Shown here: positions 44,115-53,109 of the stretch, in pieces | Position numbering within the stretch: position 1 is the first letter of the stretch | Layout of the letters: each line of letters opens with the position of its first letter | DNA from: Stagnihabitans sp038231395 | GTDB lineage: Bacteria > Pseudomonadota > Alphaproteobacteria > Rhodobacterales > Rhodobacteraceae | Assembly: GCA_038231395.1 (NCBI GenBank) | Contig: JBBRLL010000010.1 | Coordinates: 30,325 to 94,324 of the forward strand | Length of the DNA stretch: 64,000 bases | Direction of reading: 5' to 3' | The notes under the pieces: model-generated | Seen by the model: only the letters and a program-made list of their open reading frames with translations | What the model was told of the DNA's origin: nothing | Database searches by the model: none | Made by a program: the position numbers and the translations under genes

Positions 44115-45607
44115 GACAACTCGGCCATCAGGTGTTTGGTTTGTTCATACAGCCTGCGGAAAATCGGGTATTGCTTGGCATAGGCCGGGTGAGCGGTGGC
44201 TTGGACCGTGGTGTCCACCGGGTTCCATTTGGCGATATCGCCGGGTTGGGCCAGACCAGTCGCCAGTGCAGCAAGGTAAGCGTCGCCATAGCTGGCCCCG
44301 GTGATGATCCGGCAGACCGCTTGGTCAAGGCCGGTCAAGTCCGAGGTCGCCTGCATCCAAGGCCGGTTTTTCGTGCCGCCGCCGACGGCCAGAACCCGTT
44401 TCGGCGGACTTCCGGCCTCAACATAGGTGTCGGTGATGTGACGGGTGGCAGAGGCAATGCCTTCAAGTGCTGCCCGATACAGATCGCCCCTGTCATGGGT
44501 CAGGTTCAGGCCAAAGAAGGCCCCTTTGGCTTGGGCATCATGGAGCGGCGTGCGCTCACCCGAGAAATACGGCAAGCAGATCAGTCCCTTGGCACCCGGC
44601 GGCGAAGCGTCAGCCTCTGCCGTCAGGGTGGCAAAAGCACTGTCTTTGGGCAAATCGCGCGCGAAGGTGTCGCGCAGCCAGTGGGTCAGCGTGCCAGAGG
44701 TTGCAAGCCCCGCCATCGCTGCATGCTGGCCGGGAACCAGCCACGGCGCATGCCACAGACGCGGGTCGGTCAGTCGGCGCGCGGCGATTTCGATGATGAA
44801 GATGGTGGAGCCGTACATCATCATCATGTCGCCCGGCGCGGCCACGCCCACTGATACCGCCTCTGCCGCCGCATCAATCGTGCCGCAGGTGACGGGGGTG
44901 CCCATCGCAAGGCCCGTCGCACTGGCGGCCTCGGCGGTGATATGGCCCGCAATCTCGCCCGACCACATCAGATCAGGCAGCATCGCAGGTGGGCAAATCT
45001 CGGCCAGATCAAAGCACCAGTTCAGTTTGGCGATGTCGTATAGCGGTGAGAAATTGGCGGCGGTGTAGTGGTCGATCACGTAGCGACCGGTCAGCTTCCA
45101 GGTCAGATAGGTGGTCGCGGTGACGATCTTTGCGGTTTTCGCCCAAAGGTCAGCACGCTGCCTGCGCAGCCAAAGGATCTTGGGGCCGACCGATTGAGAG
45201 GTCAACGCATTGCCACAGCGCGCAAGGATGGTATCGGCCCCGATATCGCGGTTCAAAAGGGTGATTTCCTCGGCAGCGCGGGTGTCAACGCCGTAAAGCA
45301 CACCGTTCATCACAGGCGTGCCAGCCCCATCCAAGGGCAGCATGCAAGGCCCGATGGCAGAGGCGGCGATGGCCTTGATCTCTTCAGGTTTTACGTGAGA
45401 GTCCGCCAGCAACAGCTTGGCAATGAAGACGAAATCGCCCCACCAATCCATCTCGGCCCGATGTTCGGCCCAACCGGCCTGCGGCACAATCATCTGATGC
45501 GGACGGAAAGCCTGGGCCACAATATGCCCGGTTTCATCGACCAGAACGCCCTTGGATTCGAAGGTGCCAATGTCGATGCCAAGCGTCAGGGTTCGACCAC
45601 GCGCCAT
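44111..45607 (-). CDS. FGGY-family carbohydrate kinase
   Basis: This 498-residue FGGY kinase has 'LTLGIDIGTFESKGVLVDE' (ATP/phosphate loop), 'CGTIDAAAEAVSVGVAAPGD' with the catalytic Asp, 'YFSGERTPLHDAQAKGAFFG' and the adenosine motif 'VLAVGGGTKNRPWMQATSDL'. It is similar to xylulokinase/L-fuculokinase-like proteins, so the substrate is probably a ketose or 6-deoxyketose. Its ATG overlaps the M42 stop by one base, and it couples to the creatininase gene downstream. Confidence 0.9.
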   Translation of the reverse strand: MARGRTLTLGIDIGTFESKGVLVDETGHIVAQAFRPHQMIVPQAGWAEHRAEMDWWGDFVFIAKLLLADSHVKPEEIKAIAASAIGPCMLPLDGAGTPVMNGVLYGVDTRAAEEITLLNRDIGADTILARCGNALTSQSVGPKILWLRRQRADLWAKTAKIVTATTYLTWKLTGRYVIDHYTAANFSPLYDIAKLNWCFDLAEICPPAMLPDLMWSGEIAGHITAEAASATGLAMGTPVTCGTIDAAAEAVSVGVAAPGDMMMMYGSTIFIIEIAARRLTDPRLWHAPWLVPGQHAAMAGLATSGTLTHWLRDTFARDLPKDSAFATLTAEADASPPGAKGLICLPYFSGERTPLHDAQAKGAFFGLNLTHDRGDLYRAALEGIASATRHITDTYVEAGSPPKRVLAVGGGTKNRPWMQATSDLTGLDQAVCRIITGASYGDAYLAALATGLAQPGDIAKWNPVDTTVQATAHPAYAKQYPIFRRLYEQTKHLMAELS

Positions 45608-46692
45608 CAGTCACGCTCCAGTTTCATTCCGGCGGGAATTCGGGTCAAGGCGCCGTCCAGCAACTGCACAAGCCCGGCAAGATCGCCCAGATCGCAACAC
45701 TCCACCGGGGAATGCGAGTGGCGCATCGCAAAACCCACGTCGATGGCCGCGACCCCATCGCCCAAAAGCTGCACGTAAGACAGGTCGGTCAGCACACCCA
45801 CCTGGGCGGAACGTTGCAATGGCAGCGACAGTGCCGCAGCCGTATCCTCCATCAGGCGCACCAGGGCGGGATGCGGGATGACGCCGTTCAGCGTGCCACG
45901 CCCGTGAAAGGAATAGAGGCTGATGCCGGGGCCGCCGCCCATCTGCATCTCTCCCCTATCCGCCATGTCGGGCGTGTCGGTGGCCAGCATCAGGTCGATC
46001 TGGATGGCGATATCGGGTGCCAGGTTTTGCGCGGCAACCACGGCACCACGCAGATTGAACTCCTCTTGCACCGACCAGACGAGGTGTGTGGTTGGCCCTG
46101 ACACCCCGGCCCTGACCCGCGCCAGTTCCAGCAAAACCGCGCAGCCAGCCCGGTCATCGACCGAAGTTCCGGCAATCCGGTCACCCGCAAGCTCGATCAC
46201 CCGTCCGGCATAAACCACCGGCGTGCCGATCCTGATACCGGCCGCCTCCACCGCCGCTTTGGAGCCGTGGCCGGTGTCAATCCTGATCTCCGGCGCGGTC
46301 AGGACCTTGTACTTTTCCTCTGGTGTGGTGGCGTGATGGGCTTTGGTCATGATGATGCCCGACGCATCGCCAAGCGCGCCGCACAGGGTCACCTCTTGCG
46401 CAGCCATTGCGCGTTCAGACACGCCACCCATCCGTTCGACGCGGATCAGGCCATCGGCCTCAACCTTGCGCACAAAGAACCCAAGCTGGTCCATATGGGT
46501 AAAAACCATGACGACGGGCTTGGTGGGGTCGCCCGGGATGGTGGCTGTCAGATTGCCCAGCCGGTCGGTGCGGTGGGCCAATCCCAAAGCGTCAAGGCGC
46601 AGACGCAACCATGCAGCCACCCGCTCTTCATGCCCGGACAGGCCGGGGATCAGCATCAGCGCCTTCAAATCCTGCCGCAGACGGGCCTTCAC
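45607..46692 (-). CDS. M42-family metallopeptidase-like hydrolase (SgcX/FrvX type)
   Basis: This 361-residue M42 protein shows the metal ligands in 'VVMVFTHMDQLGFFVRKV' (His66), 'TSVDDRAGCAVL' (Asp), 'WSVQEEFNLRGAV' (Glu pair) and 'MRHSHSPVECC' (His). M42 enzymes are cobalt/zinc aminopeptidases, but SgcX/FrvX homologues in sugar clusters have unclear substrates, possibly glycated amino acids or cyclic sugar derivatives. The GTG start overlaps the btpA stop (GTGA). The pairing of BtpA/SgcQ with an M42 protein repeats the E. coli sgc locus. Confidence 0.85.
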   Translation of the reverse strand: MKARLRQDLKALMLIPGLSGHEERVAAWLRLRLDALGLAHRTDRLGNLTATIPGDPTKPVVMVFTHMDQLGFFVRKVEADGLIRVERMGGVSERAMAAQEVTLCGALGDASGIIMTKAHHATTPEEKYKVLTAPEIRIDTGHGSKAAVEAAGIRIGTPVVYAGRVIELAGDRIAGTSVDDRAGCAVLLELARVRAGVSGPTTHLVWSVQEEFNLRGAVVAAQNLAPDIAIQIDLMLATDTPDMADRGEMQMGGGPGISLYSFHGRGTLNGVIPHPALVRLMEDTAAALSLPLQRSAQVGVLTDLSYVQLLGDGVAAIDVGFAMRHSHSPVECCDLGDLAGLVQLLDGALTRIPAGMKLERD

Positions 46693-47501
46693 CTGCCGCC
46701 TCTGGCCGCGCGGGCACGTGCCATGAAGTCTTGCGCCCGGTCGGGATCAACTGCGTTCCAGGTGTGGCCATCGTATTTCAGGGCCGAGCCTACCACACAG
46801 CCATCCGCCACCCGCAGCACATCGCCCACAGTGTCGTGTTTGATCCCGGTGTTGGCCAGAACCGGGGTATCGGGCAAGACCCGCTTGACGCTTTCAAGAT
46901 CGGTCATTGCGGCAGCTTCGCCGGTGATGATGCCAGAGACCAGCACGGCATCGGGGATGGACGAGAACACCGCCGAACGCGCCCGGTCAGGCAAGGACCG
47001 GCGGTCAAGGCTGTCGGCAAACTCGGCACTTATGTTATACAGCATCGCCAGATCAGGCCGGGCCAACCGGCTGCGATACCGCAGCGCCGCCCCGGCATTG
47101 GGCGTCCACGACCCCATGTCGCTGGCATAAGTGCCCGTGAAAATCTCTCGCACAAAGGCTGCACCGGTGGCCGCGGCAAGTGCCACCGTGGCCATCGGAT
47201 CCCACAGCACGTTGACGCCGAACGGCACGGTGATCTCTGATTTCAGCGTGCCGATCAACGAGGCCATCGTGGCGGTCGAGGCGGTGTCGACGACAAACTC
47301 ATAGGGCCGGTCGTTTTCGTTGCCAAACATCACTGCGTCAAAACCCGCCGCTTGCAAGGCGCGCAGATCAGCCTGTGCCGCAGCGAACAGTCCGGCCAGG
47401 CCAGAGGTGGCGTCGTACAGCGGGCTGCCCGGCAACGCACCGAAATGAACCATGGCGATCACCGGCTTGGTATCGCCGAACACCTTTTTGAAGTTGTTCA
47501 T
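46689..47501 (-). CDS. BtpA/SgcQ-family TIM-barrel protein
   Basis: This 270-residue BtpA-family protein has 'KPVIAMVHFGALPGSPLYD' (diagnostic N-terminal motif) and 'PVLANTGIKHDTVGDVLRV' near 215. BtpA homologues are TIM barrels; the cyanobacterial one affects photosystem I, while the enteric SgcQ lies in a sugar cluster. The catalytic role is unknown; in this setting an aldolase- or epimerase-like step is plausible. It heads the operon, with GGGGAAG before the ATG and an operator 50 bases upstream. Confidence 0.85.
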   Translation of the reverse strand: MNNFKKVFGDTKPVIAMVHFGALPGSPLYDATSGLAGLFAAAQADLRALQAAGFDAVMFGNENDRPYEFVVDTASTATMASLIGTLKSEITVPFGVNVLWDPMATVALAAATGAAFVREIFTGTYASDMGSWTPNAGAALRYRSRLARPDLAMLYNISAEFADSLDRRSLPDRARSAVFSSIPDAVLVSGIITGEAAAMTDLESVKRVLPDTPVLANTGIKHDTVGDVLRVADGCVVGSALKYDGHTWNAVDPDRAQDFMARARAARGGR

Positions 47502-47550
47502 TTCTTCCCCTCACCTTCACCAAAAGGGTGCCCTTGCCGCATGAATCATA

Positions 47551-47562
47551 CTAACATGTTAG
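47551..47562. promoter_or_regulatory. Operator palindrome CTAACATGTTAG, copy 2
   Basis: The second copy of the 12-bp palindrome sits in the 83-base divergent region between btpA (minus) and the aldo-keto reductase gene (plus), 23 bases before the plus-strand ATG. One bound repressor could control both directions. Confidence 0.8.
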
Positions 47563-47584
47563 CCATCTTGCCAAAGGATATGCA

Positions 47585-48622
47585 ATGAAGACCAACCTTG
47601 TGAAGACGCGAACCTGGGATCGGCTTGGCAAAGGGTCGTTGACCTTTACCGAGCTTGGCATGGGCACGGCACCACTCGGCGGGTTGTATCGCCCGGTTCC
47701 GGCGGATGACGCGCAGGCCACATTGACCCGCGCGTGGGAGCTTGGGGTCAGGTATTTCGACACAGCGCCGCTTTATGGTCTGGGTCAGGCAGAAACACGG
47801 CTTAACCGGGCCTTGCAGGGCAGGTCCGGCTTTGTGGTCTCCTCCAAAGTCGGGCGGCTTCTCAGGCCCACGCGTCCGGGCGAGGTGCGTGATGGGGTCG
47901 GCAAATGGTTCGATGTGCCAAACCGCCGGGAAATCTTTGACTACTCCTATGACGGCGTGATGCGTTCGGTGGAGTTTTCGCTGGAACGGACCGGCTTGGA
48001 CCGGATTGACCTGCTTTATGCGCATGATCTGGACATCTTCACCCATGGCAGCGCCGAGGCGATGCACGTCCGGCTGGCAGAGTTCATGGACGGCGGCTAC
48101 CGCGCGCTCATAGCCCTTCGGGATCAAGGGGTTATCCGGGCCTTTGGCGCCGGGATCAACGAGTGGCAACCGGCGCAATGGCTGGTGGAACGGGGCGATT
48201 TCGACATCTTCCTGCTCGCCGGTCGCTATACTTTGCTGGAGCAGGAGGCCTTGCAAAGCTTTTTGCCGCTCTGTGTGCAGCGCGGCGTGGGGCTGGTGAT
48301 CGGCGGGCCCTATAACTCCGGCATTCTGGCCACCGGGGCGCGGCCGGGGGCCTATTACAACTACAATCCGGCACCGGATTGGGTGCTGGCAAAGGTGGCG
48401 AAGATCGAGGCCGTCTGTGCCGCTTACGATGTAAGGCTGGTGGATGCGGCCTTTCAGTTCCCCTTGTTGCACCCTGCCGTTTTGTCCGTCATCCCGGGCG
48501 CGCAGGGCGTGGCCGAGGTAGAAGCCAATGCCCGCGCCTCCGCAGCGCTGATCCCGCCTGCCCTCTGGGCTGCGATGAAAGCCGAAAATCTGATCCACCC
48601 GGATGCGCCGACAGGAGATTGA
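47585..48622 (+). CDS. Aldo-keto reductase, aldose 1-dehydrogenase type
   Basis: This 345-residue AKR has the tetrad: 'YFDTAPLYGLG' (Asp and Tyr), 'VVSSKVGRLLRP' (Lys) and 'LLYAHDLDIF' (His). It resembles D-threo-aldose/L-fucose dehydrogenases, which oxidise the sugar C1 to a lactone with NAD(P). The downstream amidohydrolase, the FucU proteins and the UxaA-type dehydratase fit a non-phosphorylating route: mutarotation, oxidation, lactone hydrolysis, dehydration. The weak AAGGAT site lies within the last 15 bases before the ATG. Confidence 0.87.
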   Translation: MKTNLVKTRTWDRLGKGSLTFTELGMGTAPLGGLYRPVPADDAQATLTRAWELGVRYFDTAPLYGLGQAETRLNRALQGRSGFVVSSKVGRLLRPTRPGEVRDGVGKWFDVPNRREIFDYSYDGVMRSVEFSLERTGLDRIDLLYAHDLDIFTHGSAEAMHVRLAEFMDGGYRALIALRDQGVIRAFGAGINEWQPAQWLVERGDFDIFLLAGRYTLLEQEALQSFLPLCVQRGVGLVIGGPYNSGILATGARPGAYYNYNPAPDWVLAKVAKIEAVCAAYDVRLVDAAFQFPLLHPAVLSVIPGAQGVAEVEANARASAALIPPALWAAMKAENLIHPDAPTGD

Positions 48623-48625
48623 TTG

Positions 48626-49459
48626 ATGATCATCGACAGCCACCAGCATTTCTGGAACCCCGCACGCGGCGATTATGACTGGATGCCGAAGGGCGATCCG
48701 ATCCTGGACCGAGTCTATCGGCCCGGTGATCTGGTGGTCACTCTTGTCCGCCACCAGATCGACGGCACCGTTCTGGTGCAGGCCGCAGCTACCGTGGCCG
48801 AAACGGAATATATGCTGGGTCTGGCCGATGCCTCGGATTTCATCAAGGGCGTGGTCGGCTGGGTGGATTTTGAGGTGGCCTCGGATGTGAAAGTGTTGGC
48901 GCGGTTGAAGGGTCATCCGAAGTTCAAGGGCGTGCGCCCGATGATTCAGGACATCGCTGACGACAATTGGATGCTACGCGACGATGTGCAATGGGGCTAT
49001 GCCGCGCTGGCTGACCTTGACCTGACCTTTGACGCGCTTGGCTTTCCGCGCCATCTGGCGAACTTTCTGACCCTGCTCAAGCGCCACCCAAACCTGCGCA
49101 CGGTGATTGACCACTGCATGAAGCCGCAGATCCGCAACCCGGAAAGGTTTGACCTCTGGGCTGAAGGCATGGCGCGGCTGGCGGGCGAAACCGGCGCTTT
49201 CGTCAAATTCTCCGCCCTGATCACTGAGGCCGAGCCGGATTGGTCCGTCGAAACCTTGCGCCCCTATGTCGACCATATCCTGAAGGTTTTCGGCCCGGAT
49301 CGCATCATGTGGGGTTCTGACTGGCCGGTGTGCCGGTTGCGGGCGGAATATGACGGCTGGCTGAATGCCGCACATCGGCTGACCGGCCACCTGCCCCTTG
49401 CCGACAAAAAGCGCATCTATGGCGGCACTGCTCAAACGTTCTATGGGCTGGTGGCCTGA
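48626..49459 (+). CDS. Amidohydrolase-2 family lactonase
   Basis: This 277-residue amidohydrolase-2 protein begins 'MIIDSHQHFWNPARGDYDWM', with the metal-binding His-x-His, has 'TVIDHCMKPQI' in the middle and 'RIMWGSDWPVCRL' with the catalytic Asp near residue 232. This family includes L-fucono-1,5-lactonase and L-rhamnono-lactonase, matching the AKR upstream. The ATG at 48626 lies just after the AKR stop and has GGAG upstream. Confidence 0.9.
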   Translation: MIIDSHQHFWNPARGDYDWMPKGDPILDRVYRPGDLVVTLVRHQIDGTVLVQAAATVAETEYMLGLADASDFIKGVVGWVDFEVASDVKVLARLKGHPKFKGVRPMIQDIADDNWMLRDDVQWGYAALADLDLTFDALGFPRHLANFLTLLKRHPNLRTVIDHCMKPQIRNPERFDLWAEGMARLAGETGAFVKFSALITEAEPDWSVETLRPYVDHILKVFGPDRIMWGSDWPVCRLRAEYDGWLNAAHRLTGHLPLADKKRIYGGTAQTFYGLVA

Positions 49460-49489
49460 CATCGACCTGCCAAACGCCGCTGGAGGGGT

Positions 49490-49516
49490 GCGGGGAGGGT
49501 CGCCTCCCCGCCTTTT
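49490..49516 (+). terminator. Rho-independent terminator after amidohydrolase
   Basis: GCGGGGAGG (49490-49498), loop GTCG, CCTCCCCGC (49503-49511) then CTTTT. The perfect 9-bp GC stem and U-tract lie 30 bases after the amidohydrolase stop. Confidence 0.88.
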
Positions 49517-49660
49517 GACAGCGGCCGGACGTCCAGTGCCAGCTTTCAGACACCAGTTGTCCGGGCCCCCTTATCAAACGCCAGTTTACCGAGATCAGTC
49601 AGCCGGGGCCAGCAATCCGATGGCAGACAAAAGGTGCTTCTCTCATCCTGCCAATCCGGC

Positions 49661-50626
49661 TCAGCGATAAAGCTGCGCCGAAACGGCGCGGAAGGCTGCA
49701 GCCGCATCCTGCGCATCGGTGGCTTTGATCAGTGCCAGATCGGCGGCCAGACGTTTGGCGGTTGCACGCAGGCGGTCCGACATTTCAACATTGGCCGCAG
49801 CCTCTGCCACCGGATCAAGGCCGGAGTGGTCGGGGAACGTGTCAAAATAGATAACACCGTCATAGGCTTGGCGGTCAAGCTCCACAAACAGCTCCAGCGT
49901 TTGCATCGGGTGGACCGATCCGACCATCAATCCGTCATCGCGTTTGCCGTAGCCGTCATTCAGGTGAACCCCCAAAATCCGGGAGTGCCGCCCGGCCAGT
50001 TGTGCCGATTGCGCCGGGATCTCACCGGCAAACAACAGATGGCAGAAATCCAGCGTGATGCCGGTATTCTTGCGCCCCAATTCCTTCAGCGCCAGCAGGT
50101 TGGTCGAAATGTCGGGCATCAGAGAGAACGCCCGAGGCTCGTTGGGCTTGTATTCCAACGCGATATCAAGCGCAGGGTTGTGGTCACAAACCTGCGCCAG
50201 ACAGGCCAACGTATCCTCCCACATCCGTTCGTAATTGCCTTGAAAGGCGTAATCGACGCCGTCTTGCCCCATCCACAGCGTCATCACGTGGCCTCCCATC
50301 GCGGCCAAGGCATCAAGGCCGCGTCTGGTGATGTCGACCGCGGCTGCCCGGACCGTCCTGTCAGGGTTGGTGAAAGCGCCCAAACGAAACCCCGGGTCGG
50401 TGTAATAGCGCATCGCCACACCGTTCAGCGCAATGCCGTGGTCTGACATGATGTGCGACAGGTCAGCGGGCGTGTACCCCTCGAAATGGTCCGGAAAGTT
50501 CAGGTCGGCGGCGTCGATCCCCGGCACTTCTGCGATCCGCGCGATCAGGTCGGCGACTGTGGGTTTGATCAGCCCCAGTTTGAAAGCGTTCAGCCGGGCG
50601 GCGTATCGGGGTTTGTTGGGAATCAT
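49661..50626 (-). CDS. Sugar phosphate isomerase/epimerase-like TIM barrel
   Basis: This 321-residue xylose-isomerase-like TIM barrel has probable metal ligands in 'IALEYKPNEPRAF' (Glu), 'ITLDFCHLLFAGE' (Asp, His), 'GVHLNDGYGKRD' (His, Asp) and 'IYFDTFPDHS'. It is most similar in outline to L-rhamnose isomerase or ketose 3-epimerase-type enzymes, so it could convert the aldose into a ketose for the FGGY kinase. It follows the GntR gene by 6 bases in the same operon. Confidence 0.85.
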   Translation of the reverse strand: MIPNKPRYAARLNAFKLGLIKPTVADLIARIAEVPGIDAADLNFPDHFEGYTPADLSHIMSDHGIALNGVAMRYYTDPGFRLGAFTNPDRTVRAAAVDITRRGLDALAAMGGHVMTLWMGQDGVDYAFQGNYERMWEDTLACLAQVCDHNPALDIALEYKPNEPRAFSLMPDISTNLLALKELGRKNTGITLDFCHLLFAGEIPAQSAQLAGRHSRILGVHLNDGYGKRDDGLMVGSVHPMQTLELFVELDRQAYDGVIYFDTFPDHSGLDPVAEAAANVEMSDRLRATAKRLAADLALIKATDAQDAAAAFRAVSAQLYR

Positions 50627-50632
50627 GGGGTC

Positions 50633-51364
50633 CTAGTCAGGTTCAAAAAGGTCGGGACGCGATTGCGCCAAGGGCTCCAGAAAGCCAAGCAATTTGCCCA
50701 GATGCAAGCGGGTCGCTTCGCGGGCAGCCAAGGGATCACGCCGCTCAATCGCGGCAAAGATGGCCTGATGTTCGGCCATCGTGGCCTGCACGCGCCCCGG
50801 CGCGGGCAAGATCAGTAGCCTTGCGCGGTTGACATGAACCCAGGACGTGTCGGCCAAGACAGCCATTCGTCGAAAGCCGGTAAAGGACAGGATCAATTCG
50901 TGCATGGCGGCGTCAGTCTGGTAAAAGCCGGTGAAATCCATATCCTCGACCAGCGCCTGTTGCAGACGCAGGTTGCGGCGCAGCTGGACCAACTGATCCT
51001 CGGTGATATCCAGCGCCACGCGTTCGACCGCCGCAAGTTCAAGCGCCTCGCGCAGGAACGCCCCCTCACGGATTTCCTCCAGAGAAAAGCGTGCCACATA
51101 GGTTCCGGCCTGCGGCACCACGCGGACCAGATGTTCCACCGCAAGCCGCGCCACCGCTTCGGAGACCGGAGAGCGCGAGACACCCAAAGCCTCACAAATC
51201 TCTGGCTTGCGGATGATGTCGCCGGGGCTGAAAGACATCGACAAGATCGCTTCGCGCAATGACGCATAGACCCGTTGCGCCAAAGAGCCCTGAAACCCCT
51301 CCAACGGGCGCAAGGGTCTGCGCGGCGGCAATTGTACCTCTATTGCGGCCTGTTGAACTGGCAT
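50633..51364 (-). CDS. GntR/FCD-family regulator, probable controller of the sugar island
   Basis: This protein of about 243 residues has an N-terminal GntR winged helix ('AQRVYASLREAILSMSFSPG', 'ICEALGVSRSPVSEAVARLA') and a C-terminal FCD ligand domain ('TDAAMHELILSFTGFRRM', 'EHQAIFAAIERRDPLAAREA'). The ATG at 51364 is preferred. The upstream ATG at 51380-51382 abuts the operator and would leave the palindrome at the very start of the coding region. The operator at 51384-51395 lies 19 bases upstream of the chosen start, so autoregulation is likely. It is divergent from the UxaA-type dehydratase. Confidence 0.9.
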   Translation of the reverse strand: MPVQQAAIEVQLPPRRPLRPLEGFQGSLAQRVYASLREAILSMSFSPGDIIRKPEICEALGVSRSPVSEAVARLAVEHLVRVVPQAGTYVARFSLEEIREGAFLREALELAAVERVALDITEDQLVQLRRNLRLQQALVEDMDFTGFYQTDAAMHELILSFTGFRRMAVLADTSWVHVNRARLLILPAPGRVQATMAEHQAIFAAIERRDPLAAREATRLHLGKLLGFLEPLAQSRPDLFEPD

Positions 51365-51383
51365 ATCGTCACCATGTAGCATA

Positions 51384-51395
51384 CTAACATGTTAG
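51384..51395. promoter_or_regulatory. Operator palindrome CTAACATGTTAG, copy 3
   Basis: The third copy lies in the divergent region between the GntR regulator and the UxaA-type dehydratase. It supports the proposal that this regulator binds all three sites. Confidence 0.82.
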
Positions 51396-51505
51396 CTGGG
51401 GCATCGTGGCTGTCAACTGCATCGTGGCTGTCAACTGCCCAGACAACGACCCAACGACCTGCCGACCATCGCCCGCACCCACACTGAGAGAAGGCATTCA
51501 AGCCC

Positions 51506-53035
51506 ATGAATATCCCGAACGTCGCCGCTGTCATCCGCCTGCATCCTGCCGACAACGTCATCATCGCGCTGAAAGACCTGAGTGCGGGCAGTGTGGTGGA
51601 CGGGCTGGCAGACCCCCTGCCCCATGCCATTCCGCGCGGCCACAAGATCGCCACCAGTGCAATTGCCGAAGGCGCGCAGGTGATCCGCTATGGTCAGATC
51701 ATCGGCAATTCGACCAAGCCGATTGGCGTGGGTGAGCATATCCACACCCACAACCTTGGCATGGGCGCGCACAGCACCGACTACGCCTTTGCGTCCGAGG
51801 CCAACCCGCAGCCATTGGTCACCCAAAAACGCACCTTCATGGGCTATCCACGGGCGGATGGAAAATACGGCACGCGGAATTATCTGGGGATTTTGACCTC
51901 GGTCAACTGTTCCGGGTCGGTCGCCAAATTCATCGCCGAAGCGGTGGAGCGTGACGGCTGGCTGAACGATTTCCCCAATATCGACGGTGTGGTGGCGATC
52001 ACCCATGGCACCGGCTGTGGCATGTCGGGCAAGGATGAAGGCTACGCCACCCTGTTCCGCACCCTGCAAGGCTATGCCAAAAACCCGAACTTTGGCGGAA
52101 TTTTGCTGGTGGGTCTGGGCTGTGAAGTGTTGCAGATCGCCGATCTGGTCGGCGCCGGGCGGATGCGGACCGATGGTAACTTCCGCTACATGACGATCCA
52201 GCAGACTGGCGGGACGCGCAAGACGGTGGACCGGGGGATTGCGGTGTTGAAGGAAATGGCCGTGATGGCCAATGAACACAAGCGAGAGCCTGCCGGGCTG
52301 GAACATCTGATGGTCGGTATGCAATGCGGCGGCTCTGACGGCTATTCCGGCATCACCGCCAACCCGGCCCTTGGGGCTGCGTCGGACTTGCTGGTGGCGC
52401 ATGGCGGCACCACGATCCTGTCGGAAACCCCCGAGATTTACGGGGCAGAGCATCTGCTGACACGGCGTGCGGTGTCACGTGAGGTTGGCGAAAAGATCGT
52501 CGAGCGGATCAAATGGTGGGAGGATTATACCGCCCGTCTGGGGGGCGAGATGGACAACAACCCCTCTCCCGGCAACAAGAAAGGCGGGCTGACCACGATC
52601 TTGGAGAAGTCGTTGGGGGCGGTCGCAAAGGGTGGCACAGCGCCGCTGACCCAGGTTTACAAGTTTGCCGAGCCGGTCACCGAACGCGGCTTTGTCTACA
52701 TGGACAGCCCCGGCTATGATCCCTGCTCTGTCACCGGACAGATCGCGTCAGGGTCAAACCTGATCGCCTTCACCACCGGGCGCGGCTCGGTCTCGGGGTA
52801 CAAACCCACGCCCTGCATCAAGCTCGCGACCAATCAAGACATGTATGACCGGATGTCCGAGGATATGGACGTGAACTGCGGCGATATCATCACCGAAGGC
52901 GTCAGCCTTGAGGCGAAGGGGCGCGAGATTTTCGAACTGTTCCTGAAGGTCGCCTCCGGAGAGCGCACCAAATCGGAGGAACTGGGCTTTGGCGGGGCCG
53001 AGTTTGTGCCATGGGCGATGGGCGCGGTGATGTAA
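51506..53035 (+). CDS. UxaA/altronate-dehydratase family sugar acid dehydratase
   Basis: This 509-residue protein has an N-terminal SAF-like domain (1-95) and a C-terminal UxaA/GarD catalytic domain with 'THGTGCGMSGKDEGYATLFR', 'GLGCEVLQI', 'MQCGGSDGYSGITANPALG' and 'MDSPGYDPCSVTGQIASG', whose Cys residues could bind the metal or cluster. Family members dehydrate altronate, galactarate or related sugar acids to 2-keto-3-deoxy acids. Here the acid released by the amidohydrolase (for example L-fuconate or a pentonate) is the probable substrate. The next steps, aldolase or dehydrogenase, are not in the window. Confidence 0.9.
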   Translation: MNIPNVAAVIRLHPADNVIIALKDLSAGSVVDGLADPLPHAIPRGHKIATSAIAEGAQVIRYGQIIGNSTKPIGVGEHIHTHNLGMGAHSTDYAFASEANPQPLVTQKRTFMGYPRADGKYGTRNYLGILTSVNCSGSVAKFIAEAVERDGWLNDFPNIDGVVAITHGTGCGMSGKDEGYATLFRTLQGYAKNPNFGGILLVGLGCEVLQIADLVGAGRMRTDGNFRYMTIQQTGGTRKTVDRGIAVLKEMAVMANEHKREPAGLEHLMVGMQCGGSDGYSGITANPALGAASDLLVAHGGTTILSETPEIYGAEHLLTRRAVSREVGEKIVERIKWWEDYTARLGGEMDNNPSPGNKKGGLTTILEKSLGAVAKGGTAPLTQVYKFAEPVTERGFVYMDSPGYDPCSVTGQIASGSNLIAFTTGRGSVSGYKPTPCIKLATNQDMYDRMSEDMDVNCGDIITEGVSLEAKGREIFELFLKVASGERTKSEELGFGGAEFVPWAMGAVM

Positions 53036-53109
53036 CAGGGCGCCAGGCGGACTTGGCTGGGGGGGCGCCGGCCAACCCCCAGTGCCAGATTTATGAATGT
53101 TGAAAGGGT

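Noticed and set aside
51431..52453. Minus-strand 340-codon frame opposite the UxaA-type dehydratase
   Set aside because: Antisense shadow with no family resemblance.
53036..53109. Possible terminator after the UxaA-type gene
   Set aside because: GC-rich inverted segments exist, but the stem is interrupted and no U-tract follows in either direction.
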